From: Agrococcus jejuensis
GTDB taxonomy: Bacteria > Actinomycetota > Actinomycetes > Actinomycetales > Microbacteriaceae
DNA length: 64,000 nt
Assembly: GCF_900099705.1 (NCBI RefSeq)
Contig: NZ_LT629695.1
Location: 124,001-188,000, forward strand
Reading direction: 5' to 3'
Below the pieces are notes generated by a model. It did not search any database. It had not been told where the DNA came from and saw only the letters and a program-made list of their open reading frames with translations. Both the position numbers and the translations under genes were made by a program. Positions 21,105 to 30,555 of this stretch are shown here, one piece after another (positions within the stretch are counted from its first letter, which is position 1; every line of letters starts with the position of its first letter).

Positions 21105-22439
21105 TCAGCCGCGGCGCCGCCGCATGGCGTCGAGGAGCGCCGTCCACAATGGTGCCACGGTCACGCCATCCTCCTCCTGCATGCGCCTGCGCGTGCGGTG
21201 CCTGGCGTGCAGCAGCATCGCCGAGCCGAGCGCGAGCGCGACGAACTGCACCGACAGCGCGATGCGGAACGCCTCCCAGTCGTAGAGGCCCGCCTGCTCC
21301 CCCGCGTCGAGTCGCACGTGGTGGATGACGTCGAGCGCGACGCCGATGAGCGCCATGAGGCAGAACGACGCCGTGAAGCCGCCGACGTTGACGAAGCCGT
21401 TCGCCGAGCCGAGCGAGCGCACCGGGTTGAAGGTGCGAGCGAAGTCGAAGCCGATGAGCGAGCCGGGTCCGCCGATGCCGATCGCGATGAGCATCCACAC
21501 GACGACGCCCGTCGGCGGGATGCCCGGCCACAGCAGCACGACGGCCCACGCGAGCGCCATGTGCGCGACGATCGCCAGCACGAGGTTCGAGCGGCGGCTC
21601 GGGAACCGCGCCGTGAGCAGGCCGAGCAGCGGCCCCGACACGATGCCCGTCGCGATGATGACGACCACGAGACCCGACGCCTCGCCGCGCGTGTAGCCCA
21701 GGCCCGACACGAGGATCGGGAAGCCCCACAGCAACGAGAACACCGTGCCGGGCGACTGCGTCGAGAAGTGCGCCCAGAAGCCGAGCTGCGTGCCGGGCAG
21801 CGAGATCGCCGAGCGCAGCCTGCGCCACCACGACGCCGGCAGCTGGATGCTGTCGGTGCGCGGCGCGTCGACGCCGGGCGGCGCGTTGCGCACGGCGACG
21901 AGCACGAGCACGGCCACGAGGGCGCCGGAGCCCGCGATGGTCAGGAACGACGGCGTCCAGCCCAGGTGCTGCAGCATCCACACGAACGGCACGGCCGAGC
22001 ACAGCTGGCCCAGCTGCCCGATGTTGCCAGTCCACTGCGACAGCTGCGGCAGGCGCGGCCCCGAGAACCACGACGGCAGCAGGCGCAGCACCGAGATGAA
22101 CGTCGCGGCGTCGCCCATGCCCACCAGGATGCGCGCGACGATCGCGACCGGCACGAGATCGGTGAACGCCAGGAGCGCCTGCCCGGCGGCCATCAGTCCG
22201 CCGCCGACGGCGATGAGCGTGCGCGGGCCGTAGCGGTCGACGAGCACGCCCACGGGGATCTGCAGCGCCGCGTAGACGACGAGCTGCACGACCGCGAGGC
22301 TCGAGAGCTGCGCGGCCGTGGCGTCGAAGCGCACGATCGCGTCGGGCGCGGCGGCGCCGAGCGACGAGCGGTGCAGCGTCGAGACGAGGTAGGCGACGAG
22401 GCAGACGACCCACGTGATCCAGGCCATGCGGCCGTTCAT
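21105..22439 (-). CDS. MFS transporter
   Basis: A 444-residue major facilitator protein with about 12 hydrophobic helices. The N-terminal half has the [17 protein letters not shown] loop (motif A, about residue 63), and the pattern around [21 protein letters not shown] resembles nitrate/hexuronate-type anion carriers. The C-terminus ends in a basic tail. The substrate is unknown. The gene starts 39 bases after the PAC2 stop and reads in the same direction, so the two are probably one operon. sigA lies downstream. Confidence 0.88.
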   Translation of the reverse strand: MNGRMAWITWVVCLVAYLVSTLHRSSLGAAAPDAIVRFDATAAQLSSLAVVQLVVYAALQIPVGVLVDRYGPRTLIAVGGGLMAAGQALLAFTDLVPVAIVARILVGMGDAATFISVLRLLPSWFSGPRLPQLSQWTGNIGQLGQLCSAVPFVWMLQHLGWTPSFLTIAGSGALVAVLVLVAVRNAPPGVDAPRTDSIQLPASWWRRLRSAISLPGTQLGFWAHFSTQSPGTVFSLLWGFPILVSGLGYTRGEASGLVVVIIATGIVSGPLLGLLTARFPSRRSNLVLAIVAHMALAWAVVLLWPGIPPTGVVVWMLIAIGIGGPGSLIGFDFARTFNPVRSLGSANGFVNVGGFTASFCLMALIGVALDVIHHVRLDAGEQAGLYDWEAFRIALSVQFVALALGSAMLLHARHRTRRRMQEEDGVTVAPLWTALLDAMRRRRG

Positions 22440-22478
22440 GCGCGTGCTCCGGTCACGAGCGAGCCTCGCCCACGCGCG

Positions 22479-23390
22479 TCACGGCTGCGTCGGGTCGGCG
22501 CGCCTGCGGGCCAGGTAGCGCTCGAGCTCGGCGGCGATCTCGTCGGCGGTCGGCAGCGAGCCGTCCTCGTCGGTGAGCGGCGAGCGCACGCCCGCGTTCT
22601 CCATGTAGGCGTCGTAGCGCGCCTCGAGCGTCGCGACGAGCCGCTGCAGCTCCTCGTTCGTCTCCATCTGCTGGGCGACGAGCGACTGGAACTCGCGCTC
22701 GGTGCCGCGCAGCTCCTCGGTGCGGAACACGAGCCCCGTCGCGTTCGTGACGCCGTCGAGCGCCGCGAGGGCCGGACCTGCGGTGCCGGACTCGCCGACG
22801 TAGTGCGGCACGAGCACCACGAACGAGGCGACGGGCATCTCGGGCGCGAGGCGGTGCTCGAGCAGGTGCATGACCGACGCCGGCACGGTCGACGTGGGCT
22901 TCCACACCGAGAACGCCTCGACGAGGTCCTTGCGGTTGCCCGAGACGGTGACGCCGAGCGGGCGCGTGTGCGGCACGGGCATGGGGATCGACAGCACGAT
23001 CGTCGTCGCCGCGACGTGCAGGCGCTCGGCGACGGTGCGCACGGCGTCGGCGAACCGCTCCCACATCCAGTCGGGCTCGGGGCCCGACAGCAGCAGGAAC
23101 GGCTTGCCCGCGTCGTCCTCGCACAGCGAGAGCGTGAGCGCGTGCGGTACGTACTCCTCGATGTGGTCCTCGTCGAAGAGGATGTGCGGCCGGCGCGAGC
23201 GGTGGTCGACGAGCAGGTCGGTGTCGAACTCGACGACCGACGTGTGCGGCAGCGTCGAGACGATGGTCGCGGCCGCGAGCTCCGCGGCGGCGCCGGCGTC
23301 GGCGAACCCGTGCATCGCCACGACGAGGTCGAGGCCCGCGGGCACGGACTCCTCGTCGGAGAACGCGATGAGATCCTCGGGCCTGACCAT
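22479..23390 (-). CDS. PAC2 family protein
   Basis: A 303-residue soluble protein related to proteasome assembly chaperone 2. It opens LVVAMHGFADAGAAAELAA near residue 24, and the central domain includes LLLSGPEPDWMWERF. The C-terminus is a helical tail with possible coiled-coil character (residues 235-300). In actinobacteria the function is not established. A TACGCT hexamer ends six bases before the ATG, implying a leaderless message. It is divergent from pepA and leads into the MFS gene. Confidence 0.88.
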   Translation of the reverse strand: MVRPEDLIAFSDEESVPAGLDLVVAMHGFADAGAAAELAAATIVSTLPHTSVVEFDTDLLVDHRSRRPHILFDEDHIEEYVPHALTLSLCEDDAGKPFLLLSGPEPDWMWERFADAVRTVAERLHVAATTIVLSIPMPVPHTRPLGVTVSGNRKDLVEAFSVWKPTSTVPASVMHLLEHRLAPEMPVASFVVLVPHYVGESGTAGPALAALDGVTNATGLVFRTEELRGTEREFQSLVAQQMETNEELQRLVATLEARYDAYMENAGVRSPLTDEDGSLPTADEIAAELERYLARRRADPTQP

Positions 23391-23457
23391 GCATCCAGCG
23401 TAGCCAGCGCTCGAGGCCGTCGACGCCGCGCCCGTGCGCCGCGCATAGGCTCGACGC

Positions 23458-24930
23458 ATGCCCATCCCCGCACTCTCGCTCATCGCCGCCTCGGACGACG
23501 CCACCGCGGACGTCCTCGTGCGCGGCGTCCTCGCAGGCGACGCCCCGGCAGCATCCGGCGTCGACCCCGACCTGCTCGTCGCCATCGGCGCGACCGGCAA
23601 GCCCGGTCAGGTCGTGCGGGCCGTCGTCGACGGCCGCACCGTCGCGTTCGTCGGTCTCGGCAAGGCCGCGACGACGCGCGCGCTGCGCGACGCCGCCGCC
23701 ACCGCGACGCGTGCGCTCGCCGGCACCCCGACGGTCGCGATCGCCTTCCCCGTCGCCGACGCCGACGACGTCGCCGCCGTGCTCGAGGGCGCCGCGCTCG
23801 GCGCGTACCGCTACGACCGCTACAAGGCCGAGGATGCGGCGTCGACGCCGCCCGCCGAGATCGCGGTCGTCGTCGGCGAGGTGCACGTGACCGACGCCGT
23901 CGTGCGCCGCGCCCGCGTCGTGGCGGAGGCCGTCGAGCGCACGCGCGACCTGTCGAACACGCCGCCGCGCGACCTGAGCCCCGCGATCTTCGCCGACCTC
24001 GTGCAGGGCGAGGCGGCATCCACGGGACTCACCGTGACGGTGCGCGACGAGGTCGCGCTCGCCGAGGAGGGCTTCGGCGGCCTCGTGGGCGTCGGCCAGG
24101 GCTCGTCGCGCCCGCCGCGCCTCGTGACCGTCGAGTGGGCGCCCGCGGGCGCCGAGCGCCACGTCGCGCTCGTCGGCAAGGGCATCACGTACGACACGGG
24201 CGGCCTCTCGCTGAAGCCCGCCGCGTCGATGCAGCACATGAAGTTCGACATGACCGGCGCCGCGACCGTCTACGCCGTCGCCGCCGCCGCTGCCGCGCTG
24301 CAGCTGCCCGTGCGCGTCACCGCCTACCTGTGCCTCGCCGAGAACATGCCCTCGGGCACCGCCATCCGCCCCGACGACGTGCTCACGATCCGCGGCGGCC
24401 GCACCGTCGAGGTCACGAACACCGACGCCGAGGGGCGCCTCGTCATGGCAGACGCCATCGCGTTCGCCTCCGAGACCGGCGCCGACGCGATCATCGACGT
24501 CGCGACGCTCACGGGTGCGCAGGTCATCGCGCTCGGCGACCGCTACTCGGGCCTCATGGGCAACGACGACGCGCTCGTCGACGCCATCCGCGCCGCGCAC
24601 GACGCCGCCGACGAGGACGTGTGGCCCATGCCCCTGCCCGACGACCTGCTGCCGGTGCTCGACTCCCCCGTCGCCGACATCGCGAACGCGAAGATCGGCA
24701 ACCGCTCGGCCGGCATGCTGCTCGCCGGCGTGTTCCTCTCGACCTTCGTGGGCGAGCGCGACGGCACGCCCATCCCGTGGGCGCACCTCGACATCGCCGG
24801 GCCCGCCATGAACACGGGCGCCGCGAAGGGCACGGCGCCGAAGGGCGCGACGGGCGTCGTCGTGCGCGGCCTCATCGGGTCGCTCACGGCCCTGTCGACC
24901 GCTGCGCCGGCGGCCGACGCGACCCGCTAG
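23458..24930 (+). CDS. pepA: Leucyl aminopeptidase (M17)
   Basis: A cytosolic metallo-aminopeptidase that removes N-terminal residues from peptides, usually a hexamer with two metal ions. It is 490 residues. The catalytic domain has VGKGITYDTGGLSLKP (about residue 240), KFDMTGAATVYA and the family signature NTDAEGRLVMADA near residue 320. The N-terminal domain (1-165) is more variable. TAGGCT ends six bases before the ATG, so translation is probably leaderless. It is divergent from the PAC2 gene and is followed by lpdA after 121 bases. Confidence 0.95.
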   Translation: MPIPALSLIAASDDATADVLVRGVLAGDAPAASGVDPDLLVAIGATGKPGQVVRAVVDGRTVAFVGLGKAATTRALRDAAATATRALAGTPTVAIAFPVADADDVAAVLEGAALGAYRYDRYKAEDAASTPPAEIAVVVGEVHVTDAVVRRARVVAEAVERTRDLSNTPPRDLSPAIFADLVQGEAASTGLTVTVRDEVALAEEGFGGLVGVGQGSSRPPRLVTVEWAPAGAERHVALVGKGITYDTGGLSLKPAASMQHMKFDMTGAATVYAVAAAAAALQLPVRVTAYLCLAENMPSGTAIRPDDVLTIRGGRTVEVTNTDAEGRLVMADAIAFASETGADAIIDVATLTGAQVIALGDRYSGLMGNDDALVDAIRAAHDAADEDVWPMPLPDDLLPVLDSPVADIANAKIGNRSAGMLLAGVFLSTFVGERDGTPIPWAHLDIAGPAMNTGAAKGTAPKGATGVVVRGLIGSLTALSTAAPAADATR

Positions 24931-25051
24931 CCGGGTTCGCTGACGGCGCTGTCCAGCGCGACGCGACGGACAGACGCCAGCAGGTAGGGTTGGGAGACGG
25001 CGGCGGCGACGCGCCGACGCCTGCCAGCGAGACATCGAGGAGTGCGTGCAC

Positions 25052-26422
25052 GTGGCCGAGAAGTTCGACATCGTCGTGCTGGGAGGTGGCAGCGCCGGCT
25101 ACGCCGTCGCGCTGCGCGCCATCCAGCTCGGGAAGACCGCCGCGATCATCGAGAAGGACAAGCTCGGTGGCACGTGCCTCCACCGCGGCTGCATCCCCAC
25201 GAAGGCGATGCTGCACTCGTCCGAGGTCGCCGACGTCGTGCGCGACGCCGCGCACGCGGGCGTCCAGGCCGAGCTCAAGGGCATCGACATCGAGGCCGTG
25301 AAGGGCTTCCGCGAGGAGATCGTCGCGAAGAAGTTCAAGGGCCTGCAGGGTCTCATCAAGTCGAAGGGCGTCACGGTCATCGAGGGCGCCGGTCGCCTGA
25401 CCTCGCCCACGACCGTGCAGGTCGGCGACCAGGTGATCGAGGCCGGCAACGTCGTGCTCGCGACCGGCTCGTTCTCGAAGTCGCTGCCCGGCCTCGCGAT
25501 CGAAGGCCGTGTGATCACGAGCGAGCAGGCGCTGCAGCTCGACTGGATCCCGCGGCACGTGATCGTGCTCGGCGGCGGCGTCATCGGCGTGGAGTTCGCG
25601 AGCGTCTGGCGCGGCTTCGGCGCCGAGGTCACGATCATCGAGGGCCTCCCCCACCTCGTGCCCAACGAGGAGGAGTCGATCTCGAAGCAGCTCGAGCGCC
25701 AGTACAAGAAGCGCGGCATCCAGTTCAAGCTGGGCGCGCGCTTCTCGGGCGTCACGCAGGACGACTCCGGCGTGCACGTCTCCCTCGAGTCGGGCGAGAC
25801 GATCGATGCCGACCTCATGCTCGTCGCCGTCGGCCGCGGCCCGGTCACGCAGGACCTCGGCTTCGAGGAGGTCGGCGTCGCGATGGAACGCGGGTTCGTC
25901 ACGGTCGACGACCGTCTGCAGACGAGCGTCCCCGGCGTGTACGCCATCGGCGACATCACGCCCGGCCTGCAGCTCGCGCACCGCAGCTACCAGCACGGCA
26001 TCTTCGTCGCCGAGGAGATCGCGGGTCTCGAGCCGCGCATCGTCGAGGACGTCAACATCCCGAAGGTCACGTACAGCGACCCCGAGATCTCGTCGGTCGG
26101 CTACACCGAGGCGAAGGCCAAGGAGAAGTTCGGCGCCGACGCGATCGAGACCTACGAGTACTCGCTCGGCGGCAACGCCAAGTCCGAGATCGTCGGGACG
26201 TCGGGCTCGGTGAAGGCCGTGCGCGTCAAGGACGGCCCCGTCGTCGGCATGCACATGATCGGCCGTCGCGTGAGCGAGCTCGTCGGCGAGGCCCAGCTCA
26301 TCGTGAACTGGGAGGCCTACCCCGAGGACGTCGCATCGCTGCTGCACGCCCACCCGACCCAGGGCGAGTCGCTCGGCGAGACGATGCTGAAGCTCGCCGG
26401 CAAGCCGCTCCACGCCATCTAG
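25052..26422 (+). CDS. lpdA: Dihydrolipoamide dehydrogenase (E3)
   Basis: FAD enzyme that reoxidises the lipoyl groups of the 2-oxoacid dehydrogenase complexes and passes electrons to NAD. It is 456 residues. FAD-binding is VVLGGGSAGYAVALRA near residue 8, the redox-active pair is GGTCLHRGCIPTKA (two Cys four apart), the NAD-binding motif is VLGGGVIGVEFAS, and the catalytic His is in LLHAHPTQGE near the end. I chose the GTG at 25052 because GGAG is nine bases upstream, while it is only three bases from the GTG at 25046. The gene heads the lpdA-sucB operon. Confidence 0.95.
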   Translation: MAEKFDIVVLGGGSAGYAVALRAIQLGKTAAIIEKDKLGGTCLHRGCIPTKAMLHSSEVADVVRDAAHAGVQAELKGIDIEAVKGFREEIVAKKFKGLQGLIKSKGVTVIEGAGRLTSPTTVQVGDQVIEAGNVVLATGSFSKSLPGLAIEGRVITSEQALQLDWIPRHVIVLGGGVIGVEFASVWRGFGAEVTIIEGLPHLVPNEEESISKQLERQYKKRGIQFKLGARFSGVTQDDSGVHVSLESGETIDADLMLVAVGRGPVTQDLGFEEVGVAMERGFVTVDDRLQTSVPGVYAIGDITPGLQLAHRSYQHGIFVAEEIAGLEPRIVEDVNIPKVTYSDPEISSVGYTEAKAKEKFGADAIETYEYSLGGNAKSEIVGTSGSVKAVRVKDGPVVGMHMIGRRVSELVGEAQLIVNWEAYPEDVASLLHAHPTQGESLGETMLKLAGKPLHAI

Positions 26423-26431
26423 GAGACCCGC

Positions 26432-28240
26432 ATGGCTGACATCACCCTGCCCGCGCTCGGCGAGAGCGTCACCGAAGGCACCATCACGCGCTGGCTCAAG
26501 CAGGTCGGCGACACGGTCGAGGTCGACGAGCCGCTCGTCGAGATCTCGACCGACAAGGTCGACACCGAGGTGCCCTCGCCCATCGCAGGCACCATCACCG
26601 AGATCCTGGCCGACGAGGACGACACCGTCGACGTCGGCGCCGTCATCGCCCGCGTGGGCGACGCAGGCGACGCGCCCGCTGGCGACGCTCCCGCAGAGGA
26701 GCCCACCGCCGAGGAGCCCGCCCCGGCCGCCGAGGAGGGCACGACGTCGGAGGCCGAGACCGAGGAGCCCGAGGCTCCGTCGACCGAGGCCGAGGAGCCT
26801 GCAGCCGCGCCCGCCGCGGGTGCGAGCGACGCCGGTGGCGACGCGACCGACATCACCCTCCCCGCCCTGGGCGAGTCGGTGACCGAGGGCACGATCACGC
26901 GTTGGCTCAAGCAGGTCGGCGACACGATCGAGGTCGACGAGCCCCTCGTCGAGATCTCGACCGACAAGGTCGACACCGAGGTGCCGTCGCCCGTCGCCGG
27001 CACGATCTCGGAGATCCTCGCCAACGAGGACGACACCGTCGACGTCGGCTCGGTCATCGCGCGCGTCGGTGGCTCCGCAGGCGGCTCGGCTCCGACCGAG
27101 GCGCCCGCGCAGGAGGCACCGGCTGAGGAGCCCAAGGCCGAGGAGCCCAAGCAGGAGTCCGCTCCCGCGCAGGCACCGGCCCCCGTGCAGGAGGCTCCGC
27201 CCGCGCCGAAGGCTCCCGAGGCTCCGGCTGCTCCGAAGCAGGAGGCACCCGCTGCTCCGGCTGCCGCTCCCGCCGCACCCGCTGCTCCCGCCGCCGCTCC
27301 GGCAGCACCCGCCGCTCCCGCGGCGACCTCGGGCGCATCCGCCTACGTCACGCCCATCGTGCGCAAGCTCGCGAACGAGAAGGGCGTCGACCTCGGCACC
27401 GTGCAGGGCACGGGCGTCGGCGGTCGCATCCGCAAGGAGGACGTGCTCGCCGCTGCGACGGCAGCTCCCGCCGCGACGTCGGCTCCGGCCGCCGCCGCTG
27501 CTCCGGCACCGATCGAGGACTCGCCGCTGCGCGGCACGACCGCGAAGATGTCGCGACTCCGCAAGGTGGTCGCGAAGCGCGCGGTCGAGTCGATGCAGAC
27601 GACGGCGCAGCTCACGACGGTCGTGGAGGTCGACGTCACGAAGGTCGCGCAGCTGCGCGACCGCGTGAAGGGTCGCTTCCAGGAGACGACGGGCCAGAAG
27701 CTCTCGTTCCTGCCGTTCTTCTCGCTCGCCGCGGTCGAGGCGCTCCGTGCGCACCCGATCATCAACGCGACGGACGACGGCGAGGAGATCACCTACCCCG
27801 CCGGCGAGCACCTGTCGATGGCGGTCGACACCGAGCGCGGCCTGCTGACCCCGGTCATCAAGGATGCCGGCAAGCTCGACCTGCGCGGGTTCGCCGAGCA
27901 GATCGCCGACCTCGCAGGTCGCACGCGCGACAACAAGCTGGGTCCCGACGAGCTCGCGGGCGGCACGTTCACGCTGACCAACACGGGCTCGCGCGGCGCG
28001 CTGTTCGACACCCCCGTGGTGTTCCAGCCGCAGCGTGCGATCCTCGGCGTCGGCACGGTCGTGAAGCGTCCCGTCGTCGTCTCGGTCGACGGCCAGGACT
28101 CGATCGCGGTGCGCTCGATGGTCTACCTCGCGCTGTCGTACGACCACCGCATCATCGACGGCGCCGACGCGGCCCGCTACCTCACGCAGGTGAAGCAGCG
28201 GCTCGAGGCAGGCGACTTCGAGGGGCAGCTGGGCATCTAG
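26432..28240 (+). CDS. sucB: 2-oxoacid dehydrogenase acyltransferase E2 (SucB/AceF type)
   Basis: Core acyltransferase, 602 residues. Two nearly identical lipoyl domains sit at residues 1-78 and about 140-215, each with the lipoylated Lys in [12 protein letters not shown]. An Ala/Pro-rich flexible linker follows. The peripheral-subunit-binding domain is [17 protein letters not shown] (about residue 310) and the catalytic domain ends with [16 protein letters not shown], carrying the active His and Asp. The family is annotated as SucB, but actinobacteria commonly use one such E2 for both pyruvate and oxoglutarate complexes. aceE occurs 33 kb away and no sucA is present here. AGGAG precedes the ATG, nine bases after lpdA. 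Confidence 0.95.
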   Translation: MADITLPALGESVTEGTITRWLKQVGDTVEVDEPLVEISTDKVDTEVPSPIAGTITEILADEDDTVDVGAVIARVGDAGDAPAGDAPAEEPTAEEPAPAAEEGTTSEAETEEPEAPSTEAEEPAAAPAAGASDAGGDATDITLPALGESVTEGTITRWLKQVGDTIEVDEPLVEISTDKVDTEVPSPVAGTISEILANEDDTVDVGSVIARVGGSAGGSAPTEAPAQEAPAEEPKAEEPKQESAPAQAPAPVQEAPPAPKAPEAPAAPKQEAPAAPAAAPAAPAAPAAAPAAPAAPAATSGASAYVTPIVRKLANEKGVDLGTVQGTGVGGRIRKEDVLAAATAAPAATSAPAAAAAPAPIEDSPLRGTTAKMSRLRKVVAKRAVESMQTTAQLTTVVEVDVTKVAQLRDRVKGRFQETTGQKLSFLPFFSLAAVEALRAHPIINATDDGEEITYPAGEHLSMAVDTERGLLTPVIKDAGKLDLRGFAEQIADLAGRTRDNKLGPDELAGGTFTLTNTGSRGALFDTPVVFQPQRAILGVGTVVKRPVVVSVDGQDSIAVRSMVYLALSYDHRIIDGADAARYLTQVKQRLEAGDFEGQLGI

Positions 28241-29437
28241 TCACGCCGCCCAGGCGTCCCGCAGCATCCAGCCGGCGTCGGTCCTCACCACGAGGACCGA
28301 CGCCGGCTCGCTGCTGCTGGCGACGTCGACGAGCACGGCGTCGCCGAGCACGGCCACCTCGCGCAGCGCCGCATCGGCCGGCAGGCGCCACGTCGCAGCC
28401 GCTGCCCCGCCCGTCGGGTCGAGGATGTCGGCGAGGCACGCGGCATCCGCGGCGTCGAGGCACGCCTCGCGCGCGGCGAGCAGCGCGCCGGCGGCGTCGA
28501 CCGCCGTCGACTCGGACGAGGGGCGCGTCGTCGCGACCGGCGTCGCGTCGGGCGCATCGGCCACGGCGACCGGCGTCTCGTCGGCGACCGAGGCGCCACC
28601 GCCACCGAGCACGAGGGCCACGACGAGCGCCGCAGCGCCCGCACCTGCGGCGATCCACACGGGCCGACGCACCGACGCCACCACGGGCGCCACGCGCTCG
28701 AGCGCGGCCTGCAGCCACCGCACGGGCAGCGGAGCGTCGGCATCCGATCGCACGCGCCGCCGCTCGCCTTGCCGCCGCTGGGCGGCGGGCTCCGACCGCG
28801 TGCGCTCGATCGGCAGCGCCGGCCACGCCGCGAGCAGCGCCGCCGACGCCGCCGCGACGTCGCGCGCCGCGAGCCCCTCGCGCACGGCCGCGGGCGCGTG
28901 CTCGTCGCACGTCGCGAGCAGGTCGTCGACGAGCGCGGCGAGCGCCGCGCAGTCGGCGGCGACGCCCTCCGAGCCGTCCCGCCACGCCGCCGTGGGCCGG
29001 GTCGTCTCCTGCACCGCACCCGCCCCGGCGATCGCCGGCGCACCGTCGTCGTCGAGCACGATGGCGTGCAGGTCGACGCGCCCCGCCGTCGCCCCGGCGG
29101 CGTGCAGCGTCGCGACGGCGTCGAGCACCGGGGCGACGAGCGTCACGACCTCCCCGGCCCTCGGCACGCCGCGTGCCAGCAGCCACTCCGCGGCCGTCGC
29201 CGCCGAGCGCGGACGCACGAGCACGACGGCGCCGTCGTGCGTCGCGACGTCGAGCACGGGCAGCACGTGCGGATGCGCGACGCGCAGCAGCACCTCCGCC
29301 TCGCCCGCCAACTCCGCGGCTGCCGTGCCCGTGCCGACGTGCAGCTCGACCGCCGCGTCGCCGTAGCCGGCGAGCACGCGCCGCTCCCCCGCGTCGCGCA
29401 CGACGCGTACGATCCGATGCCCTGCGATCCGCTCCAT
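28241..29437 (-). CDS. Pseudokinase-like membrane protein
   Basis: A 398-residue protein I do not recognise as a named family. Residues 1-235 have the layout of a bacterial Ser/Thr kinase: a start GHRIVRVVRDAGERRVLAGY, then EAEVLLRVAHPHVLPVLDV, then VTLVAPVLDAVATLHAAG. But the catalytic parts are gone: no VAIK Lys at the expected place, VDLHAIVLDDDG where HRDLKPxN should be, and IAGAG where DFG should be. One membrane helix (about residues 293-312, AGAGAAALVVALVLGGGG) precedes an outer domain of about 85 residues with two Cys. It is convergent with sucB. Confidence 0.7.
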   Translation of the reverse strand: MERIAGHRIVRVVRDAGERRVLAGYGDAAVELHVGTGTAAAELAGEAEVLLRVAHPHVLPVLDVATHDGAVVLVRPRSAATAAEWLLARGVPRAGEVVTLVAPVLDAVATLHAAGATAGRVDLHAIVLDDDGAPAIAGAGAVQETTRPTAAWRDGSEGVAADCAALAALVDDLLATCDEHAPAAVREGLAARDVAAASAALLAAWPALPIERTRSEPAAQRRQGERRRVRSDADAPLPVRWLQAALERVAPVVASVRRPVWIAAGAGAAALVVALVLGGGGASVADETPVAVADAPDATPVATTRPSSESTAVDAAGALLAAREACLDAADAACLADILDPTGGAAAATWRLPADAALREVAVLGDAVLVDVASSSEPASVLVVRTDAGWMLRDAWAA

Positions 29438-29571
29438 GGCGCCCACCGTGCCCCGCACGCGCCCGCCGCGGCACCGCATCCTGCCCGCCTGTGGACGACG
29501 TCGGCCTGTGGAGACCGCGCTCGCCCAGCATCGCGTCATCCGCACCCCCGCGCGGGCGATACCCTGGAGCC

Positions 29572-30267
29572 ATGGCGCAGCCGATCGACGCGAGGGAGCC
29601 GGGTCGCATCCGGACGATGTGGCGCATCTTCCAGATGACGCGCAAGCAGGACCGACTGGCGCTGCCGCTCATGATCGGCGCCGCGATCCTGCCGATCGTG
29701 CTCGCGATCGTGCTCGCCCTGGTCGTCGCACCGGGCGACGTGCTCTTCACGATCCTCTGGATCGTCTCGGGCGTGCTCATCGGCCTCATGCTGCTCATGC
29801 TCACGCTCACGTGGCGTGCCGAGAAGCTCGCGTTCTCGCAGATCGAGGGCAAGCCGGGCGCCGTGGGCGCCGTGCTCTCGAACGGCCTGCGCGGCTCGTG
29901 GCAGTCGAGCGAGATGCCCGTCGCCGTCAACACGAAGACGCAGGACGCCGTGTACCGCGCCGTCGGCCGCCCCGGCATCGTGCTCATCGCCGAGGGCCCC
30001 ACCGCGCGCACCGAGCGCCTCGTGCAGGACGAGCAGCGCAAGATCAAGCGCATCGTGCCGAACGTGCCCGTGCACGTGCTGCGCATCGGCCCCGACTCCG
30101 AGATCCCCCTGCGTCGCCTCACGCGTCGCATGCGCGGCCTCAAGCGCACGCTCACGCGTGCCGAGGTCGTCGCCGTCGGCAACCGCCTCTCGAGCCTCGG
30201 CGGCATGCAGATGCCGATCCCCAAGGGCATCGACCCGCGCCGCATGCGCGCCGGTCGCCCGCGCTGA
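29572..30267 (+). CDS. DUF4191 membrane protein
   Basis: A 231-residue actinobacterial protein of unknown function. Two adjacent hydrophobic helices (about residues 32-55 and 60-80, PLMIGAAILPIVLAIVLALV and LWIVSGVLIGLMLLML) are followed by a soluble basic domain including GRPGIVLIAEGP and the C-terminal MPIPKGIDPRRMRAGRPR. The ATG at 29572 lies six bases after a TACCCT hexamer, so the message is probably leaderless. It is divergent from the pseudokinase-like gene and separated from glnA by a large hairpin. The family commonly neighbours glnA in this lineage. Confidence 0.88.
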   Translation: MAQPIDAREPGRIRTMWRIFQMTRKQDRLALPLMIGAAILPIVLAIVLALVVAPGDVLFTILWIVSGVLIGLMLLMLTLTWRAEKLAFSQIEGKPGAVGAVLSNGLRGSWQSSEMPVAVNTKTQDAVYRAVGRPGIVLIAEGPTARTERLVQDEQRKIKRIVPNVPVHVLRIGPDSEIPLRRLTRRMRGLKRTLTRAEVVAVGNRLSSLGGMQMPIPKGIDPRRMRAGRPR

Positions 30268-30346
30268 CCGCTCGGCCCCGTTCGCATCCAGCGCAACCGC
30301 TCGACCCTCGCCGCCGCGTGCGGGAGGGTGGAGGGCATGACGCCGC

Positions 30347-30390
30347 ACGCCGCGCCGCCCATCGACCCTGGTCGACGGGCGGCGCGGCGT
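30347..30390. terminator. Large hairpin terminator before glnA
   Basis: A 14-bp stem (ACGCCGCGCCGCCC at 30347-30360 with its complement at 30377-30390) extends inward by a second 6-bp stem, TCGACC/GGTCGA, closing on CT. It ends the DUF4191 transcript. Confidence 0.8.
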
Positions 30391-30449
30391 CGTCTGTCCC
30401 ATGCAGGCATCGCCATGCCGCGTGTGCGTCGTCACCCGCGGCGCGCCAC

Positions 30450-30465
30450 GTAACACGCCGGAAAC
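30450..30465 (+). promoter_or_regulatory. GlnR-type binding box upstream of glnA
   Basis: GTAAC and GAAAC are separated by exactly six bases, matching the actinobacterial GlnR consensus (GTnAC, six bases, GAAAC). A -10-like TAGCGT follows at 30498-30503. The box then centres about 50 bases before the likely start of transcription, an activator position. GlnR itself is not in the window. Confidence 0.65.
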
Positions 30466-30555
30466 AATCGCGTCATGTCGGGGCAATCGCCCAGCCATAG
30501 CGTCATGAGCACGGCGTGCGCGACGCGCGCCCACCCCCAAGGAGCAAGGAGCGAC

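Noticed and set aside
26432..27070. Tandem DNA repeat of about 420 bases in sucB
   Set aside because: It is the normal pair of lipoyl domains in the E2 protein, not a mobile or satellite repeat.
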